This document shows, in pieces, positions 51,838 through 61,033 of a DNA stretch of 64,000 bases. A program made the position numbers and the translations under genes. How positions within the stretch are numbered: position 1 is the first letter of the stretch; each line of letters opens with the position of its first letter. Origin of the DNA: Amycolatopsis sp. (GTDB lineage: Bacteria > Actinomycetota > Actinomycetes > Mycobacteriales > Pseudonocardiaceae). The stretch lies in contig NZ_JAODNM010000124.1 in NCBI RefSeq assembly GCF_025464955.1, positions 124,001-188,000 on the forward strand. Reading direction: 5' to 3'. The notes beneath the pieces are model-generated. The model had not been told where the DNA came from. It saw only the letters and a program-made list of their open reading frames with translations, and did no database searches.

Positions 51838-54800
51838 CTAATAGCCCATGAGCCATGTGCCGCCATTTGTTCGTCCAAAGCCGTACGTCTTCTGAATCCA
51901 ATCTGCTCGTCCAATTTGCGTCGCGGCACTCTCCAGCTCCCGCCTCAGCCCGTCAATCCAGTCCTGCGGGTGTTCTGCATCCTCTGCAATCAGGAAACAT
52001 GCGCACAACCCACGAGCGTACCAATAGAGATTCCTGTGAACATCTCCCATTTTTCTCGCCGCTTCATACATTCTTTGAGATGCAGTTCTTCGCTCATCCG
52101 GGGAGAGCGTCAAGTTTGCGTGAACATCGTCCCGCATTTCGCTCGGTGCTTGTTCGACCACCAAGTTCAGCAGGTCGTCATCAGCGTCTATCAGAAGGGC
52201 GATCGCGGGAGTGGACAATACTGAACACTGCAGCGAAAGCAGGTCTTTCTGATAAGCCCAACCTTTTTGCTCGAACCAGTCAGACAGATAATCAATTTCC
52301 TTCATGGATAAGCTGTCATTAGCCAGCGTAAGCAAGCGGATTTTATGCATACCCGATTCCGGAATCAGTCGAAATAGGTCTAAGCGGTATAGCAATCCTA
52401 AATCATTTGTTGCTTCGTCAAGACGTGACCGTCCGCCAGGAAGACCACCTTTTGTCGGATCGCGCTCAATAATAAAATTCTGAAGGAAATTGGGGTCTTC
52501 AACCTCGTCTCTTTCAAATTCCACTAACCTACCATTCAGTTCTATCTGTGTCTGCACCTGTGAAATTTGCGCCTTAAGCAGAATGTCCGCCAGCTGGTAT
52601 GGCGACCTATTCCCGCCGAAACTACTTTTCGATCGATCACGGTATGTCTCTCCAGCACGAAGAAGCCAGAAAGACGCATCGTTCAAATTTCCGGCGCGCA
52701 GATGCACGCACGCAAGTCGCCGTGCCGAATCAACTGCGCCACGGAAAGACTCCGCATCCGCACCAATCTTCAAATAACAGGAGTACGCATGCTCGAGGGC
52801 ACCAATAGCATCTTTCCAACGAGTCGCATCGTAGTGAATTACCGATGCCTGAACTGCTGACTGAGCCATCGATTTGGTAAGCTTACTCCTCGCTGGACGC
52901 GCAGTTGCGAGCGCAGCGTCCAACGCAACGACCGAGGAGTTATCGGCCTGACTTCGACTGACGCGTTGAGACGTATCGGCGAAGTGCTGAGTGAGTTCCC
53001 ACTCCGTAGAACACTCGATTCGAAATCTGTTTATATACGCAATTGCCATGTCGCGATTGAGGCCATGGATAATCGGTTCAATCAGCCCCTCATCAGTTGA
53101 ATTAAACCCCGTCTTTGCCACGATGTAGCGAAGGTACTCGCTATAAAATCCATTTAATCTTGCCAACAGTGCTTTCTTGTCAATTTTCTCATCATGAACA
53201 GATTCGAACACCCGGTCACGGACGACCACGAAAACGCGTAAAGCAGGCAAAATAAATTCCTGCATATAAAGTCCGAGCTGAAGCGCCGACCGAAGGACAA
53301 ACGCCACAACTACCGCAAGCTGATTAGTCTTGCTATTTGTCAGATCCGAGCGCCGAGCCACCAATTCAGGTTCGACTTTCGGAATAATCGAAATCAGATG
53401 AAATGCCCAAGGCAATCGGTGCGCCGGAATAGCGTCGCCAATCTGCCAGTCATCGACTTGCATCAGGACGTGAACCGCCGACAATACGCGCTCATAGGCA
53501 CGGGCACTTCCCTCGACGCGCAGTGAGCGAAGTATTGAACGAGTAAGCTGATGCATGGAAACCACCTCGCCATCAAAGCGAATAAGTCCGAACTGCTCAA
53601 GGCGCTGGACAGCTCCCGCAAAAGCAACCAGCTCAACAGGATCAAACACCGATAGCCGAATGGGACTGACCCATGCCACACCAGGACGATTCGATTCCTG
53701 TTCCAGAAGACGCAAACTGCCAATGGAACCAACCAGAGACGATTCGAAAGATTCGACCTCAAGAGTCTCCGGCACAAAGACCTCGTTAGCACTCAACATC
53801 GCGAGCATATCAATAGTAAGAGCGCCCGGCTCACTAAAGAGCACGCAATCTAACATTCGTAGGCTAATCGACGAATCGCCGAGCGCTTCAACAGTGAGAC
53901 GGTAGGCCCCTGTAAGCGTTCGTTCGTATCGGTTTTCCGCGAGCCCCAGTGTGTCCACCGGGCTACGTTCGACCGCTTGGCAGTAGTAGTCGATCGGCAT
54001 ACCGGTCTCACCTATATACGCGCAACTGTGTTCGAGTGCGAGCGGCCGGCCTCCGTGCGTCGTGATGAGCTGATTTATCTCGTATTCAGTGACAGCAGGA
54101 AGGCGCGAACGGAGCATTGCTTCCGCTTCTGATCGATCCATTTCGCTTACTTCTATCCGCTTGCCCGCGTAACGTGGAGGCGGCAGAATGACGCTGGTAA
54201 AAATCAACACAGTGTCTGTTTCAACGATTAGTCGATCGAGCAGCTCACTGTCTGGCATCATGTCAAAGACGATGGCTGACGGTAGACGATTGTCGCGGAG
54301 CGCGCTCAGGAAGATCGGCCACAGGTTGGCCGGGTTGATTACCTCAGGGGTGACGCAGCCGTACTGGACAAGCAGCTCTCCGACCTGATGCTCAAGCTGC
54401 CGATTATCACCCGCAAACAGGACGGGAACGGCTATCTCGTCGATGTTGTCATTGTTGACAGCGCGCGCCAGTCGGGTTTTTCCCGTCCCGGCGTCACCAT
54501 GGAGCCAAAATAGCCGTTCGCCAGAATCACGCAGCGCCCTGATGGTCTGTTCGTACGCCGGGCGGGGGATGAACTTGTCGACGAGCACGGATTGCGTGAC
54601 CACGATCTGACTCGCCACGCTCGTTGACTCGGCCGCCGTCGCATCGAAAGGGAAGTCGGGATCAACCAGGATGCTGGCCAGCTCTTGCCGCAGTTCTGCA
54701 ATGTAGCGCCGATATTTCCGCGGTGTCGGTTCATCGATTCTGACGACCTTCGTGAGGCGCTCCACAATCTCCGAGTACCAGTGTCCCGAATTACCGTAGA

Positions 54801-55101
54801 CGAGCGGCTTGATTTTTTTGTACAGCGGCGCCCCGTCAAGGTTGAAGAGCAACAAGGCGGCCTGTTGATCTGGGATTCTCTTACGGGATCCGTGCATTCG
54901 GCCGATGCCCCGGCGCAGCACGAGTTCAAGCGCCGCCGTCGGATCACGCTGCCACACCTCTTCGAAGTGGCGGGTGGCAAGGAAGCGCAGTTGCGGAATC
55001 TTCAGCGGATGCTGTTTTTCATACTTCCAGAAGGCACGGCTGGCGACGCGCCGGGCGACGTCGTCAAGCTCTCTTGTAACCGTGTGCTCGGCCAGCTCCA
55101 T
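51838..55101 (-). CDS. NB-ARC/STAND ATPase, NLR-like
   Basis: The 1087-residue protein has an N-terminal helical region (about 1-165), then an NB-ARC-type ATPase with Walker A HGDAGTGKT (201-209), a Walker-B-like strand (AIVFDMMPD), a sensor (LIFTSV) and the GxP motif GGRPLAL. A long helical C-terminal half (TPR or alpha-solenoid like) follows. Bacterial NLR-like STAND proteins (Avs, bNACHT) are antiviral; regulatory STANDs also exist. The C-terminal part is AT-rich, consistent with transfer. It follows the 179-aa gene. Confidence 0.8.
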   Translation of the reverse strand: MELAEHTVTRELDDVARRVASRAFWKYEKQHPLKIPQLRFLATRHFEEVWQRDPTAALELVLRRGIGRMHGSRKRIPDQQAALLLFNLDGAPLYKKIKPLVYGNSGHWYSEIVERLTKVVRIDEPTPRKYRRYIAELRQELASILVDPDFPFDATAAESTSVASQIVVTQSVLVDKFIPRPAYEQTIRALRDSGERLFWLHGDAGTGKTRLARAVNNDNIDEIAVPVLFAGDNRQLEHQVGELLVQYGCVTPEVINPANLWPIFLSALRDNRLPSAIVFDMMPDSELLDRLIVETDTVLIFTSVILPPPRYAGKRIEVSEMDRSEAEAMLRSRLPAVTEYEINQLITTHGGRPLALEHSCAYIGETGMPIDYYCQAVERSPVDTLGLAENRYERTLTGAYRLTVEALGDSSISLRMLDCVLFSEPGALTIDMLAMLSANEVFVPETLEVESFESSLVGSIGSLRLLEQESNRPGVAWVSPIRLSVFDPVELVAFAGAVQRLEQFGLIRFDGEVVSMHQLTRSILRSLRVEGSARAYERVLSAVHVLMQVDDWQIGDAIPAHRLPWAFHLISIIPKVEPELVARRSDLTNSKTNQLAVVVAFVLRSALQLGLYMQEFILPALRVFVVVRDRVFESVHDEKIDKKALLARLNGFYSEYLRYIVAKTGFNSTDEGLIEPIIHGLNRDMAIAYINRFRIECSTEWELTQHFADTSQRVSRSQADNSSVVALDAALATARPARSKLTKSMAQSAVQASVIHYDATRWKDAIGALEHAYSCYLKIGADAESFRGAVDSARRLACVHLRAGNLNDASFWLLRAGETYRDRSKSSFGGNRSPYQLADILLKAQISQVQTQIELNGRLVEFERDEVEDPNFLQNFIIERDPTKGGLPGGRSRLDEATNDLGLLYRLDLFRLIPESGMHKIRLLTLANDSLSMKEIDYLSDWFEQKGWAYQKDLLSLQCSVLSTPAIALLIDADDDLLNLVVEQAPSEMRDDVHANLTLSPDERRTASQRMYEAARKMGDVHRNLYWYARGLCACFLIAEDAEHPQDWIDGLRRELESAATQIGRADWIQKTYGFGRTNGGTWLMGY

Positions 55102-55165
55102 CGAGTAAGTATGCCCGCATTCGACCGTGCCGTCGAGACATGAGGTTAAAGCCTACGGATGGAGT

Positions 55166-55705
55166 TTAAGACTCTGACCACCCCTTCCATGCGTCAGCCT
55201 GCCAGTCCCCAGGTAGCTTGCTGTCAAGGTAGCTCGCTGTCGGCGCATCGATCCAGTCGGCACCCACGACCTCCTGCATGGCATCCCTGGCGGTGCCCTG
55301 GACTTCAAAATTGTCGTCGTCAAGTAGCTGCACCCACTGGTCGATGACCTCCTGGCGCTTCGGATCATCGATCGCGTAGTGCCGCATGAGCGGTTGTGGC
55401 CACGTGTTTATGACAAAAGTCTTGGTCCATTCGTCATCAACTCTGGCCAGCTGCAGAAATAGTTCCTGCGCCCTGTCCGGCTCCTGTTCGGCCAGCCGCG
55501 TCAGATCACTGCCCAGGATGTCGATCATGGCCTCTTCGGCGGTATCCATCGGCCGCCCGGTTGGTTTTCTTTGATCGGCATCGTATGCCGCCCCTAGGGC
55601 GCTAATCAGGACTGTTATCTGCTCAATGGTGAGCTTCCCCAGGTTGAACACGTCCATTGGACGCTCTTTGTTTATTTCCGGTGTTCGCATGCCTTCGTGT
55701 TCCAT
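55166..55705 (-). CDS. Unknown helical protein upstream of STAND gene
   Basis: The 179-residue product is acidic and helical (LTIEQITVLISALGAAYDAD, LFLQLARVDDEWTKTFVINTW, HEAT-like helices). No motif was recognised. It runs in the same direction as the STAND gene, 64 nt upstream, and may be a partner. The start could be the later Met at residue 6 or 17, which has GGACGTTC-like context. Confidence 0.6.
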   Translation of the reverse strand: MEHEGMRTPEINKERPMDVFNLGKLTIEQITVLISALGAAYDADQRKPTGRPMDTAEEAMIDILGSDLTRLAEQEPDRAQELFLQLARVDDEWTKTFVINTWPQPLMRHYAIDDPKRQEVIDQWVQLLDDDNFEVQGTARDAMQEVVGADWIDAPTASYLDSKLPGDWQADAWKGWSES

Positions 55706-56007
55706 AGTGGTTCCTTGTTTACAAGATCAACTATGCACGCTGAAGTCGATCTTGACAAGCCCTTCAGCAGGCACGCACGTATGCCTTGAGCTGCGTAAAC
55801 GTGTCAAGGGTTTGCCACTCGGGATTGGCAGTCAAGTACGGGTCTCACGATGAGTGGCAACCCCGACTAGGAACCCATGGCGTGCCTATAGGAGCCGTCC
55901 TAACGTTCAGCTTGTTAGTCCGCTGCTTCTGAACTACATAGTGAAAGTGCCGAAATCAGGACACAAGTCTCTCAAAAATACGTGTTGAACAATAGGAGGT
56001 ACTGAGA
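55706..56007. promoter_or_regulatory. Divergent intergenic region with 9-bp inverted repeat
   Basis: TTGCCACTC (55812-55820) pairs with GAGTGGCAA (55852-55860) around a 31-nt loop. It lies between the leftward unknown gene and the 56008 gene. An AGGAGG ribosome site precedes the ATG at 56008. No gene was supported. Confidence 0.4.
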
Positions 56008-56322
56008 ATGTCATTTACACCTGGACGCTACACACCAAGTAGCGACCTCGACCGCGCCAGCGCTCGCAACCTGCCAACCCGTCTTGAACGAGCCGTCCGC
56101 GGTGAGGTCGACCTCGTTCAGGGGCGAGCCGTCGTCCAGGCGGCACGTACCCAGAGTGTCGAGTATGTCGCTCACAGTGCACTTCGCGCTGTGGAAGGTC
56201 TCACCGACATGGAGGCGATGGCACTTCAGCGCAACCCGCTCGGGGACGCGCGGTACAAGGCCATCGTCGATACGGCTACCGCCAGCCTGGCGTACATCGT
56301 CGCCGAGACGGGGCGGTCCTGA
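56008..56322 (+). CDS. Unknown helical protein (104 aa) of mobile elements
   Basis: The protein is helical (VDLVQGRAVVQAARTQSVEYVAHSALRAV, then DARYKAIVDTATASLAYIV). AGGAGG lies before the ATG. Its stop overlaps the ATG of the next gene. No family was recognised. Confidence 0.65.
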   Translation: MSFTPGRYTPSSDLDRASARNLPTRLERAVRGEVDLVQGRAVVQAARTQSVEYVAHSALRAVEGLTDMEAMALQRNPLGDARYKAIVDTATASLAYIVAETGRS

Positions 56323-56552
56323 TGATCAACGTGATACTCGTACTGCTCGGGCTGGTGTTCCTGGCCGGCCTGGTTTGGTTCGGCTACATGATCGCAAGGG
56401 AAGAACTGTCCGACGAGATTGAGACCAAGCGCCAGATGCTCGACGCCGAGTGGACGGCGATGGAGAACACGCGGCGGGTGAATTCGGTCTTCTTCAGCGC
56501 CCGCGAGGCGATGCGGCGAGCCGAATACGACGGCGACCGCCGTCGGCGGTAG
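56322..56552 (+). CDS. Small membrane protein (76 aa)
   Basis: An N-terminal membrane helix (about 3-25) precedes a charged helix with many Glu, Arg and Asp. It starts at the last base of the preceding stop. It is probably a small partner anchored in the membrane. Function unknown. Confidence 0.65.
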   Translation: MINVILVLLGLVFLAGLVWFGYMIAREELSDEIETKRQMLDAEWTAMENTRRVNSVFFSAREAMRRAEYDGDRRRR

Positions 56553-56567
56553 TAGACGCCAAGTGTC

Positions 56568-56606
56568 GGGGTAGAACCGGCCGGGCAGCTTGGCCGGTTC
56601 TACCCC
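56568..56606. terminator. 15-bp hairpin, bidirectional terminator
   Basis: GGGGTAGAACCGGCC (56568-56582) pairs perfectly with GGCCGGTTCTACCCC (56592-56606) around a 9-nt loop. It lies between the convergent genes ending at 56552 and 56600; the right arm contains the stop codon of the leftward hydrolase. Confidence 0.8.
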
Positions 56607-57160
56607 AGGTACTCCCTCAGTACGGCGCTGTTGACAGTAAGTGCGGAAACGATAGTCGCACCGTGACCGTACGTAGGCAGTTCAACGGCGTGGATGCCGG
56701 GTCGCTTGCTGAGCTCACTCGGAACGCGGTTGTCGTAGCGGCCGTGGACGGAGACCAGCTTGCGTCTGGTCGGCTCATCGCTCCGATCCAGGAAGGCCGC
56801 CGCCTGCCTGAACGATCCGACAAGTAGCTCCTTGGTGGCGATGTCCTTCGGCAGCAGAGGACTCGCAACGGTGACGACGTGCTCGATCTCGGGGCGTTCC
56901 GCCAAGAGGTTCACCGCGGCCACACCGCCTGCACTGGCGCCGATCACGTAGAGCTTCTGACCGCGAAGCGCATCGACATGCTTGAGAAGTAGTTCCTGAC
57001 GCTCAGCCAATTTACCTAATTCGCCATTCCATCCGAATGCGTGAAGCGATACTTCATACCCAAAATTTTGCCATAACGGCACGACTGTCCGATACAGCCA
57101 CACCCGGTCGCCAAGGCCGGGAATGATGAGAAGGTGTGGTTTAACGTAGTGATTACCCAT
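56600..57160 (-). CDS. Alpha/beta hydrolase
   Basis: The 186-residue hydrolase has LLIIPGLGD near the N-terminus and the nucleophile elbow GASAGG; an Asp (SVHGRYDNRVP) and a His (LPTYGHGA) complete the triad. It may be a small esterase or lipase-like regulator. A perfect TATAAT on the minus strand at 57168-57173 lies 7 nt from this ATG, so the mRNA may be leaderless; a GTG one codon upstream is an alternative start. It is divergent from the acyltransferase-like gene. Confidence 0.75.
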   Translation of the reverse strand: MGNHYVKPHLLIIPGLGDRVWLYRTVVPLWQNFGYEVSLHAFGWNGELGKLAERQELLLKHVDALRGQKLYVIGASAGGVAAVNLLAERPEIEHVVTVASPLLPKDIATKELLVGSFRQAAAFLDRSDEPTRRKLVSVHGRYDNRVPSELSKRPGIHAVELPTYGHGATIVSALTVNSAVLREYLG

Positions 57161-57167
57161 CACAATA

Positions 57168-57173
57168 ATTATA
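57168..57173 (-). promoter_or_regulatory. TATAAT -10 box for the hydrolase gene
   Basis: The minus strand reads TATAAT, a perfect -10 consensus, then seven bases to ATG 57160, so transcription would start at about the initiation codon. No consensus -35 box at 17 nt was found. Confidence 0.45.
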
Positions 57174-57208
57174 CCTCAGCAAGGCGCGCTTTCCCTCAAC
57201 TAGCCGCA

Positions 57209-57997
57209 ATGCGACAGGCACGTCAACTCACCGTATCAACGGGGAGTTGTGCCGCTGCCGTACATGAAATTTTTCAGCGCGCCCATATTCGGATCATCGT
57301 CAAGGGCGACATGGCACCATGGCGCGCTCCCGGCCATGGCGTGCTGCTTGCAGGCGACCACCGCTTGGGCGCCGAAGTTGCGCCACTGTTTTCACTTTTC
57401 GGCCAATTGAGCCGACATGATTTCCATGTCGTCGCAAAGCCGTATTCACTGACCGCACGCCTCCTGTCGAGTGCATGTGGCGCGGACACGCCGATTCTGC
57501 CCGTCATTCCAAAAACTCTTACTCGAAGCTCGTCGCAAATCTGGAATCGAGATCTAGGTTGGCGCATTGCTCGCGCCAACCGACTGCCAACCGTACTGGA
57601 AGCGGACAAGCTCAATAACAGCACACTGCAAAAGGCCGCAGAACTACTTGCTGGCGGTCGCGCTGTGACCGTCTTTCCAGCAGGTGGGGTAGTAGACGGG
57701 TTTTACCGCCCGTGGCGATCAGGGGTTTCCAACGTCATGCTACGCATACCTAAATTTTGCAGAGATAGTGTTGCCGTGGCGCTGTTCCGATTTGACGACT
57801 TCTCGCCAGGGCAACTCTTACGCTCGCTCGTCCTCCAAAGCTACGGCATTAGCCCAACCCCGATGCAGATTACGTTGCGTGTAGCCGACGCCATCTCTGT
57901 CACCGACATGATGAACGGGGAAGAGGAAGCCGACGCCGCTCGCCTCACACATGCGCTCCAACGGCGATTTTGGCAGACGTTTGACACTACATCGTGA
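57209..57997 (+). CDS. Acyltransferase-like protein (PlsC-like motif)
   Basis: The protein of about 262 residues has VLLAGDHRLGAEV, an HxxxxD-like variant, and VTVFPAGGVVDGFYRPWRSGVSNVML, resembling the FPEG and substrate loops of lysophosphatidate acyltransferases. A role in transferring acyl chains to lipids is possible. The ATG at 57209 is uncertain: an in-frame GTG at 57134 would overlap the divergent gene. It overlaps the next small membrane gene by 4 nt. Confidence 0.62.
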   Translation: MRQARQLTVSTGSCAAAVHEIFQRAHIRIIVKGDMAPWRAPGHGVLLAGDHRLGAEVAPLFSLFGQLSRHDFHVVAKPYSLTARLLSSACGADTPILPVIPKTLTRSSSQIWNRDLGWRIARANRLPTVLEADKLNNSTLQKAAELLAGGRAVTVFPAGGVVDGFYRPWRSGVSNVMLRIPKFCRDSVAVALFRFDDFSPGQLLRSLVLQSYGISPTPMQITLRVADAISVTDMMNGEEEADAARLTHALQRRFWQTFDTTS

Positions 57998-58176
57998 ACA
58001 GCGGCAGCCCTCAAGGTTGGCGCCAGAAGGCCATCGGCGGCCTCTTGATGGTGTTCGGCGTGGCGGTGGCGGCGCGGGCGTCGTACGAACTGCTCGCGCC
58101 CCTCGTCCCGTGGCTCACCGCCGGAGTAGCGCTAGTCGTCATCTACGCCGTCAGCGTCGGCAGGTTCCGACGGTAG
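57994..58176 (+). CDS. Small membrane protein (60 aa)
   Basis: The product has two hydrophobic segments (about 14-32 and 36-55) and basic ends. It starts at a GTG overlapping the acyltransferase-like stop, so it is coupled to it. Function unknown. Confidence 0.65.
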   Translation: MNSGSPQGWRQKAIGGLLMVFGVAVAARASYELLAPLVPWLTAGVALVVIYAVSVGRFRR

Positions 58177-58232
58177 GCCGCTCGTCTTCTAACTACTCCA
58201 CGCCATATTTTAATTCCGCAGATAGGAGAAAT

Positions 58233-58421
58233 ATGTCCCGAAGAACCCGCAAGCAACTACTCCTCGTGGACGAAGAGTTAGACCGTACCGACCGCGAAGA
58301 AGAGTACCGGGAGCTCGAAATTCAGCTCCACAATGAGTGGCGCGAAAAACTTTCCGTTGGCGCCAAACCAGAGGTGAGAGCCTACCTATCGGTGTTGTAT
58401 AAAAGAGAAAGATACTTGTAG
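58233..58421 (+). CDS. Small charged protein (62 aa)
   Basis: The frame begins with ATG at 58233 after AGGAGAA and encodes a helical, Glu/Arg-rich product (VDEELDRTDREEEYRELEIQL). It may be a small regulator of the following transfer operon. No family was recognised. Confidence 0.5.
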   Translation: MSRRTRKQLLLVDEELDRTDREEEYRELEIQLHNEWREKLSVGAKPEVRAYLSVLYKRERYL

Positions 58422-58477
58422 ACCTCAAGCAGTTTCCCCATAATTAAAGAGCGGGTTACGCTGATGCGCCATGCACG

Positions 58478-58614
58478 GCAGGTTGTTCAGAACCTGCAAC
58501 TTGTGTGCACACGCATGAGGCGCTAGCTCGCTCAATACATCAACATCCTCGAATCGTTCGGGATGCATACCTCCATTACATGCTTACTGCACTTAAATGT
58601 CAAGTGTGGCATGT
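58478..58614. promoter_or_regulatory. Nested palindromes upstream of the transfer operon
   Basis: GCAGGTT (58478-58484) pairs with AACCTGC (58491-58497), within a larger near-symmetry of GCGCC-ATGC and GCAT-GAGGCGC arms. A second nested dyad pairs ACATGC (58578-58583) with GCATGT (58609-58614) and, inside it, CACTT (58590-58594) with AAGTG (58602-58606). They precede the ATPase operon and could be an operator or transfer/replication origin. Confidence 0.45.
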
Positions 58615-58668
58615 ATTTGTTGTGCCTGCATCTCCTCGTTTCGAGTCATATCGAAGGGAGGTTTTTTC

Positions 58669-58860
58669 ATGTCCGAGCCACCGGAACAAACCGTCAACGT
58701 TAACGCGCAGGAGAGGGCGCACCCTACCATTCGCCAGCTGGCTCGGGCATGCATTGCTCTTGCCCGGCAGCTGGCACCAAAGCCGTCTCCCGCTACGACC
58801 AACCCAGCACCAATCCTTGAGGCAACAGCCACGCCTGCGAAGGAGGAGCCTCATGCGTGA
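58669..58860 (+). CDS. Small hydrophilic protein (63 aa) before ATPase gene
   Basis: The ATG at 58669 follows GAAGGGAGG. The product is rich in Pro, Ala, Thr and Glu with one helix (LARACIALARQLA) and no membrane segment. Its stop overlaps the ATPase gene start by 8 nt, so it is coupled to that gene. Confidence 0.6.
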   Translation: MSEPPEQTVNVNAQERAHPTIRQLARACIALARQLAPKPSPATTNPAPILEATATPAKEEPHA

Positions 58861-61033
58861 ACTTCGTTGGTTTGAGGCTGCGATCCCCCGCGACACGTCG
58901 CTGCCGGAGGTGACCGCGCTAATACGCGTGCTGGCCAACCGGCCGCACTACGGGCTCCGCCGACTGCAACCGATCGTCGTGTTCGAGCTGTGGCTTCACC
59001 CCGACCGCGTCCGCTGGCTGGTCGGGATCGAAGTGTCAATCGCCCGCACGCTGCCCGACGAACTCATCGCACAGCTGCCAGGGCTGGTGCTCACGCCCGT
59101 CGACGAACCGGAACGGCCGCAACCGGTCACGGCCAGGGACATTCGCTTCACCAGCCTGACCTACCCCTTGCGGCTGGATACCGCCCAAGGGGTGACGGCC
59201 GGACTGTTGCATGCCCGCGACGGTCTGCGCAAAGGGGAGGCCGTCTGTGTGCAATTCGTGGCCGGTCCTAGCCACCGCTATCAGCGGCTACCCGTCCAGC
59301 AAACGCCGCTCGATCTGCTCGGTTTCACCACACCCCGCGAGCCGGACTCCGGCGAGCGAACCGCCTTCAAGCAGAAGCTCACCGAGCCGCTCATGGGCGT
59401 CCGCGGCCGCATCGGCGCAGTATCCGCCGATCCCCGCTGGGCTGGTGGCTTGCTCCGGCCGGTGCTCTCCAGCTTGTCGCTGGTGAACGGCGCACAGGCA
59501 CGGCTGACCGCCTCGCAGCAATCTTCCCGCACGGCCGTCCAGCTGATCCAGGTCATGGGACGTGCCCGGACATGGTCGGGGACGCTCAATGCCGCCGAGC
59601 TCGCCTCGCTAATCGGCTGGAACATCTCCGGCCTCGATGCGCCGGATCTGCCGAGCGGCTTCGAGCCACCGCCAGCCACGCTCCTGGCTGCCGCAACCTC
59701 GGCCGCGCCGGCCACCGCGGGACGCCTCGCAGGCATCAGCACCCATCCGGCCACGCGAGGAAAGCGGGTCGTTATGCCACTGTCCAGCTACGCCGCAAAT
59801 TCCCTGGTGATCGGACCTTCGGGCGTGGGCAAGTCGACGTTGCTCGCAACCTGGATCCTCGCCGAAGCAGCGAACGGGCGCAGCGTCGTTGCCATAGAGC
59901 CCAAAGGAGACCTGACCACGGATGTGCTCTCCAGGCTGGATTCCCAGCATCACGCCGACGTCGTCGTGATCGACCCCGGAGCCGACGCCACCTTGCCCGT
60001 GGTGGGGTTCAACCCGCTGGCGGGGTCGCGTGACGACGCCGAACGGCGGGCGGACTCGCTGCTCCACCTGTTCCGTGAGCTGTTCGGCACGGCCATCGGC
60101 CCCAGAAGCGCCGATGTGCTAATGCACAGTCTCATCATGGCCGCCAGGCTGCCGGACGGAACCTTGACTGACGTTCTCCCGATCCTGACCAACCCGACGT
60201 TCCGGCGCTGGGCGGTGGGCAAGGTGGGAGACCCGTTGGTGATCTCGCCGTGGGTGGCCTGGTTCGACGGACTCAGCGACGGTGAGCGCGCCCAAGTAGT
60301 GGCGCCGATCGCCAACAAGGTAAGGGTCTTCTCCAGCCGTCCGGCTGTCCGGCGTCTGTTGGGTCAGGCTGCCCCGCGCTTCACTATCGACCAGTTATTC
60401 GAGCGCCCGACCATCCTGCTGGTAAACCTCAACGCCGGTGCCATCGGCTTTGAGACAAGTAAAATTGTTGGAGCGCTGCTGCTGGGTCAGCTCTGGGAAG
60501 CCATTCAGCGACAGACGATGCGGCCGGAGCGGGAACGCCGCCCGGTGCCGGTCATCGTGGACGAGTGGCAGACGCTGGTAGCAGGCCTCGACTTTGCCGA
60601 CGTGCTGGCACGCACGCGGGGCGCTCGCGCACCGTTCACCTTGGCAAATCAGCACCTCGGCCAGCTCAGCACCGACTTGCGCGAGGCTGCCCTTTCAAAC
60701 GCGAGAACAAAAGTGGTGTTTCAACCGGCTGAGGGCGATGCCCGTGCTCTCGCCAAGGTGCTGGGCGGCGTCGTAACCGCCGAAAGCCTGGAACGACTCC
60801 CGGCCTTCCACGCCGTCGCCCGCGTGCTGATTAACGGCGCTCCGAGTAGCGCGTTCGAGGTTGCCACGCCGCCCCTCCGCCCGCCGACGACCGATCCCAA
60901 TCTCCTTCGGCACGCCAGCGCGATGCGGTTCGGCGTCGACCCGTCTGAGCTGGACGCGGCCATCCTGGCCCGCTGGCAAGGCGGTGACGTAGCCCCCGAA
61001 ACGCCCATCGGGGCGCGGAGGAAACGCTCATGA
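58853..61033 (+). CDS. FtsK/TraD-like DNA-transfer ATPase
   Basis: The 726-residue protein has Walker A GPSGVGKST (about residues 321-329), Walker B PVIVDEWQT (about 567), and the helicase-type loops ERARAPFTLANQ-like and EAALSNARTKVVFQ of VirD4/TraG-type pumps. N-terminal residues 1-230 are a separate domain without recognised motifs. It would pump DNA in conjugal transfer or drive coupling. AGGAGG precedes the ATG at 58853. It overlaps the next short gene by 4 nt. Confidence 0.85.
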   Translation: MRELRWFEAAIPRDTSLPEVTALIRVLANRPHYGLRRLQPIVVFELWLHPDRVRWLVGIEVSIARTLPDELIAQLPGLVLTPVDEPERPQPVTARDIRFTSLTYPLRLDTAQGVTAGLLHARDGLRKGEAVCVQFVAGPSHRYQRLPVQQTPLDLLGFTTPREPDSGERTAFKQKLTEPLMGVRGRIGAVSADPRWAGGLLRPVLSSLSLVNGAQARLTASQQSSRTAVQLIQVMGRARTWSGTLNAAELASLIGWNISGLDAPDLPSGFEPPPATLLAAATSAAPATAGRLAGISTHPATRGKRVVMPLSSYAANSLVIGPSGVGKSTLLATWILAEAANGRSVVAIEPKGDLTTDVLSRLDSQHHADVVVIDPGADATLPVVGFNPLAGSRDDAERRADSLLHLFRELFGTAIGPRSADVLMHSLIMAARLPDGTLTDVLPILTNPTFRRWAVGKVGDPLVISPWVAWFDGLSDGERAQVVAPIANKVRVFSSRPAVRRLLGQAAPRFTIDQLFERPTILLVNLNAGAIGFETSKIVGALLLGQLWEAIQRQTMRPERERRPVPVIVDEWQTLVAGLDFADVLARTRGARAPFTLANQHLGQLSTDLREAALSNARTKVVFQPAEGDARALAKVLGGVVTAESLERLPAFHAVARVLINGAPSSAFEVATPPLRPPTTDPNLLRHASAMRFGVDPSELDAAILARWQGGDVAPETPIGARRKRS

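Noticed and set aside
58505-58852. N-terminal extension of the transfer ATPase
   Set aside because: An AGGAGG site and ATG at 58853 define a better start, and a separate small gene with its own ribosome site occupies 58669-58860.
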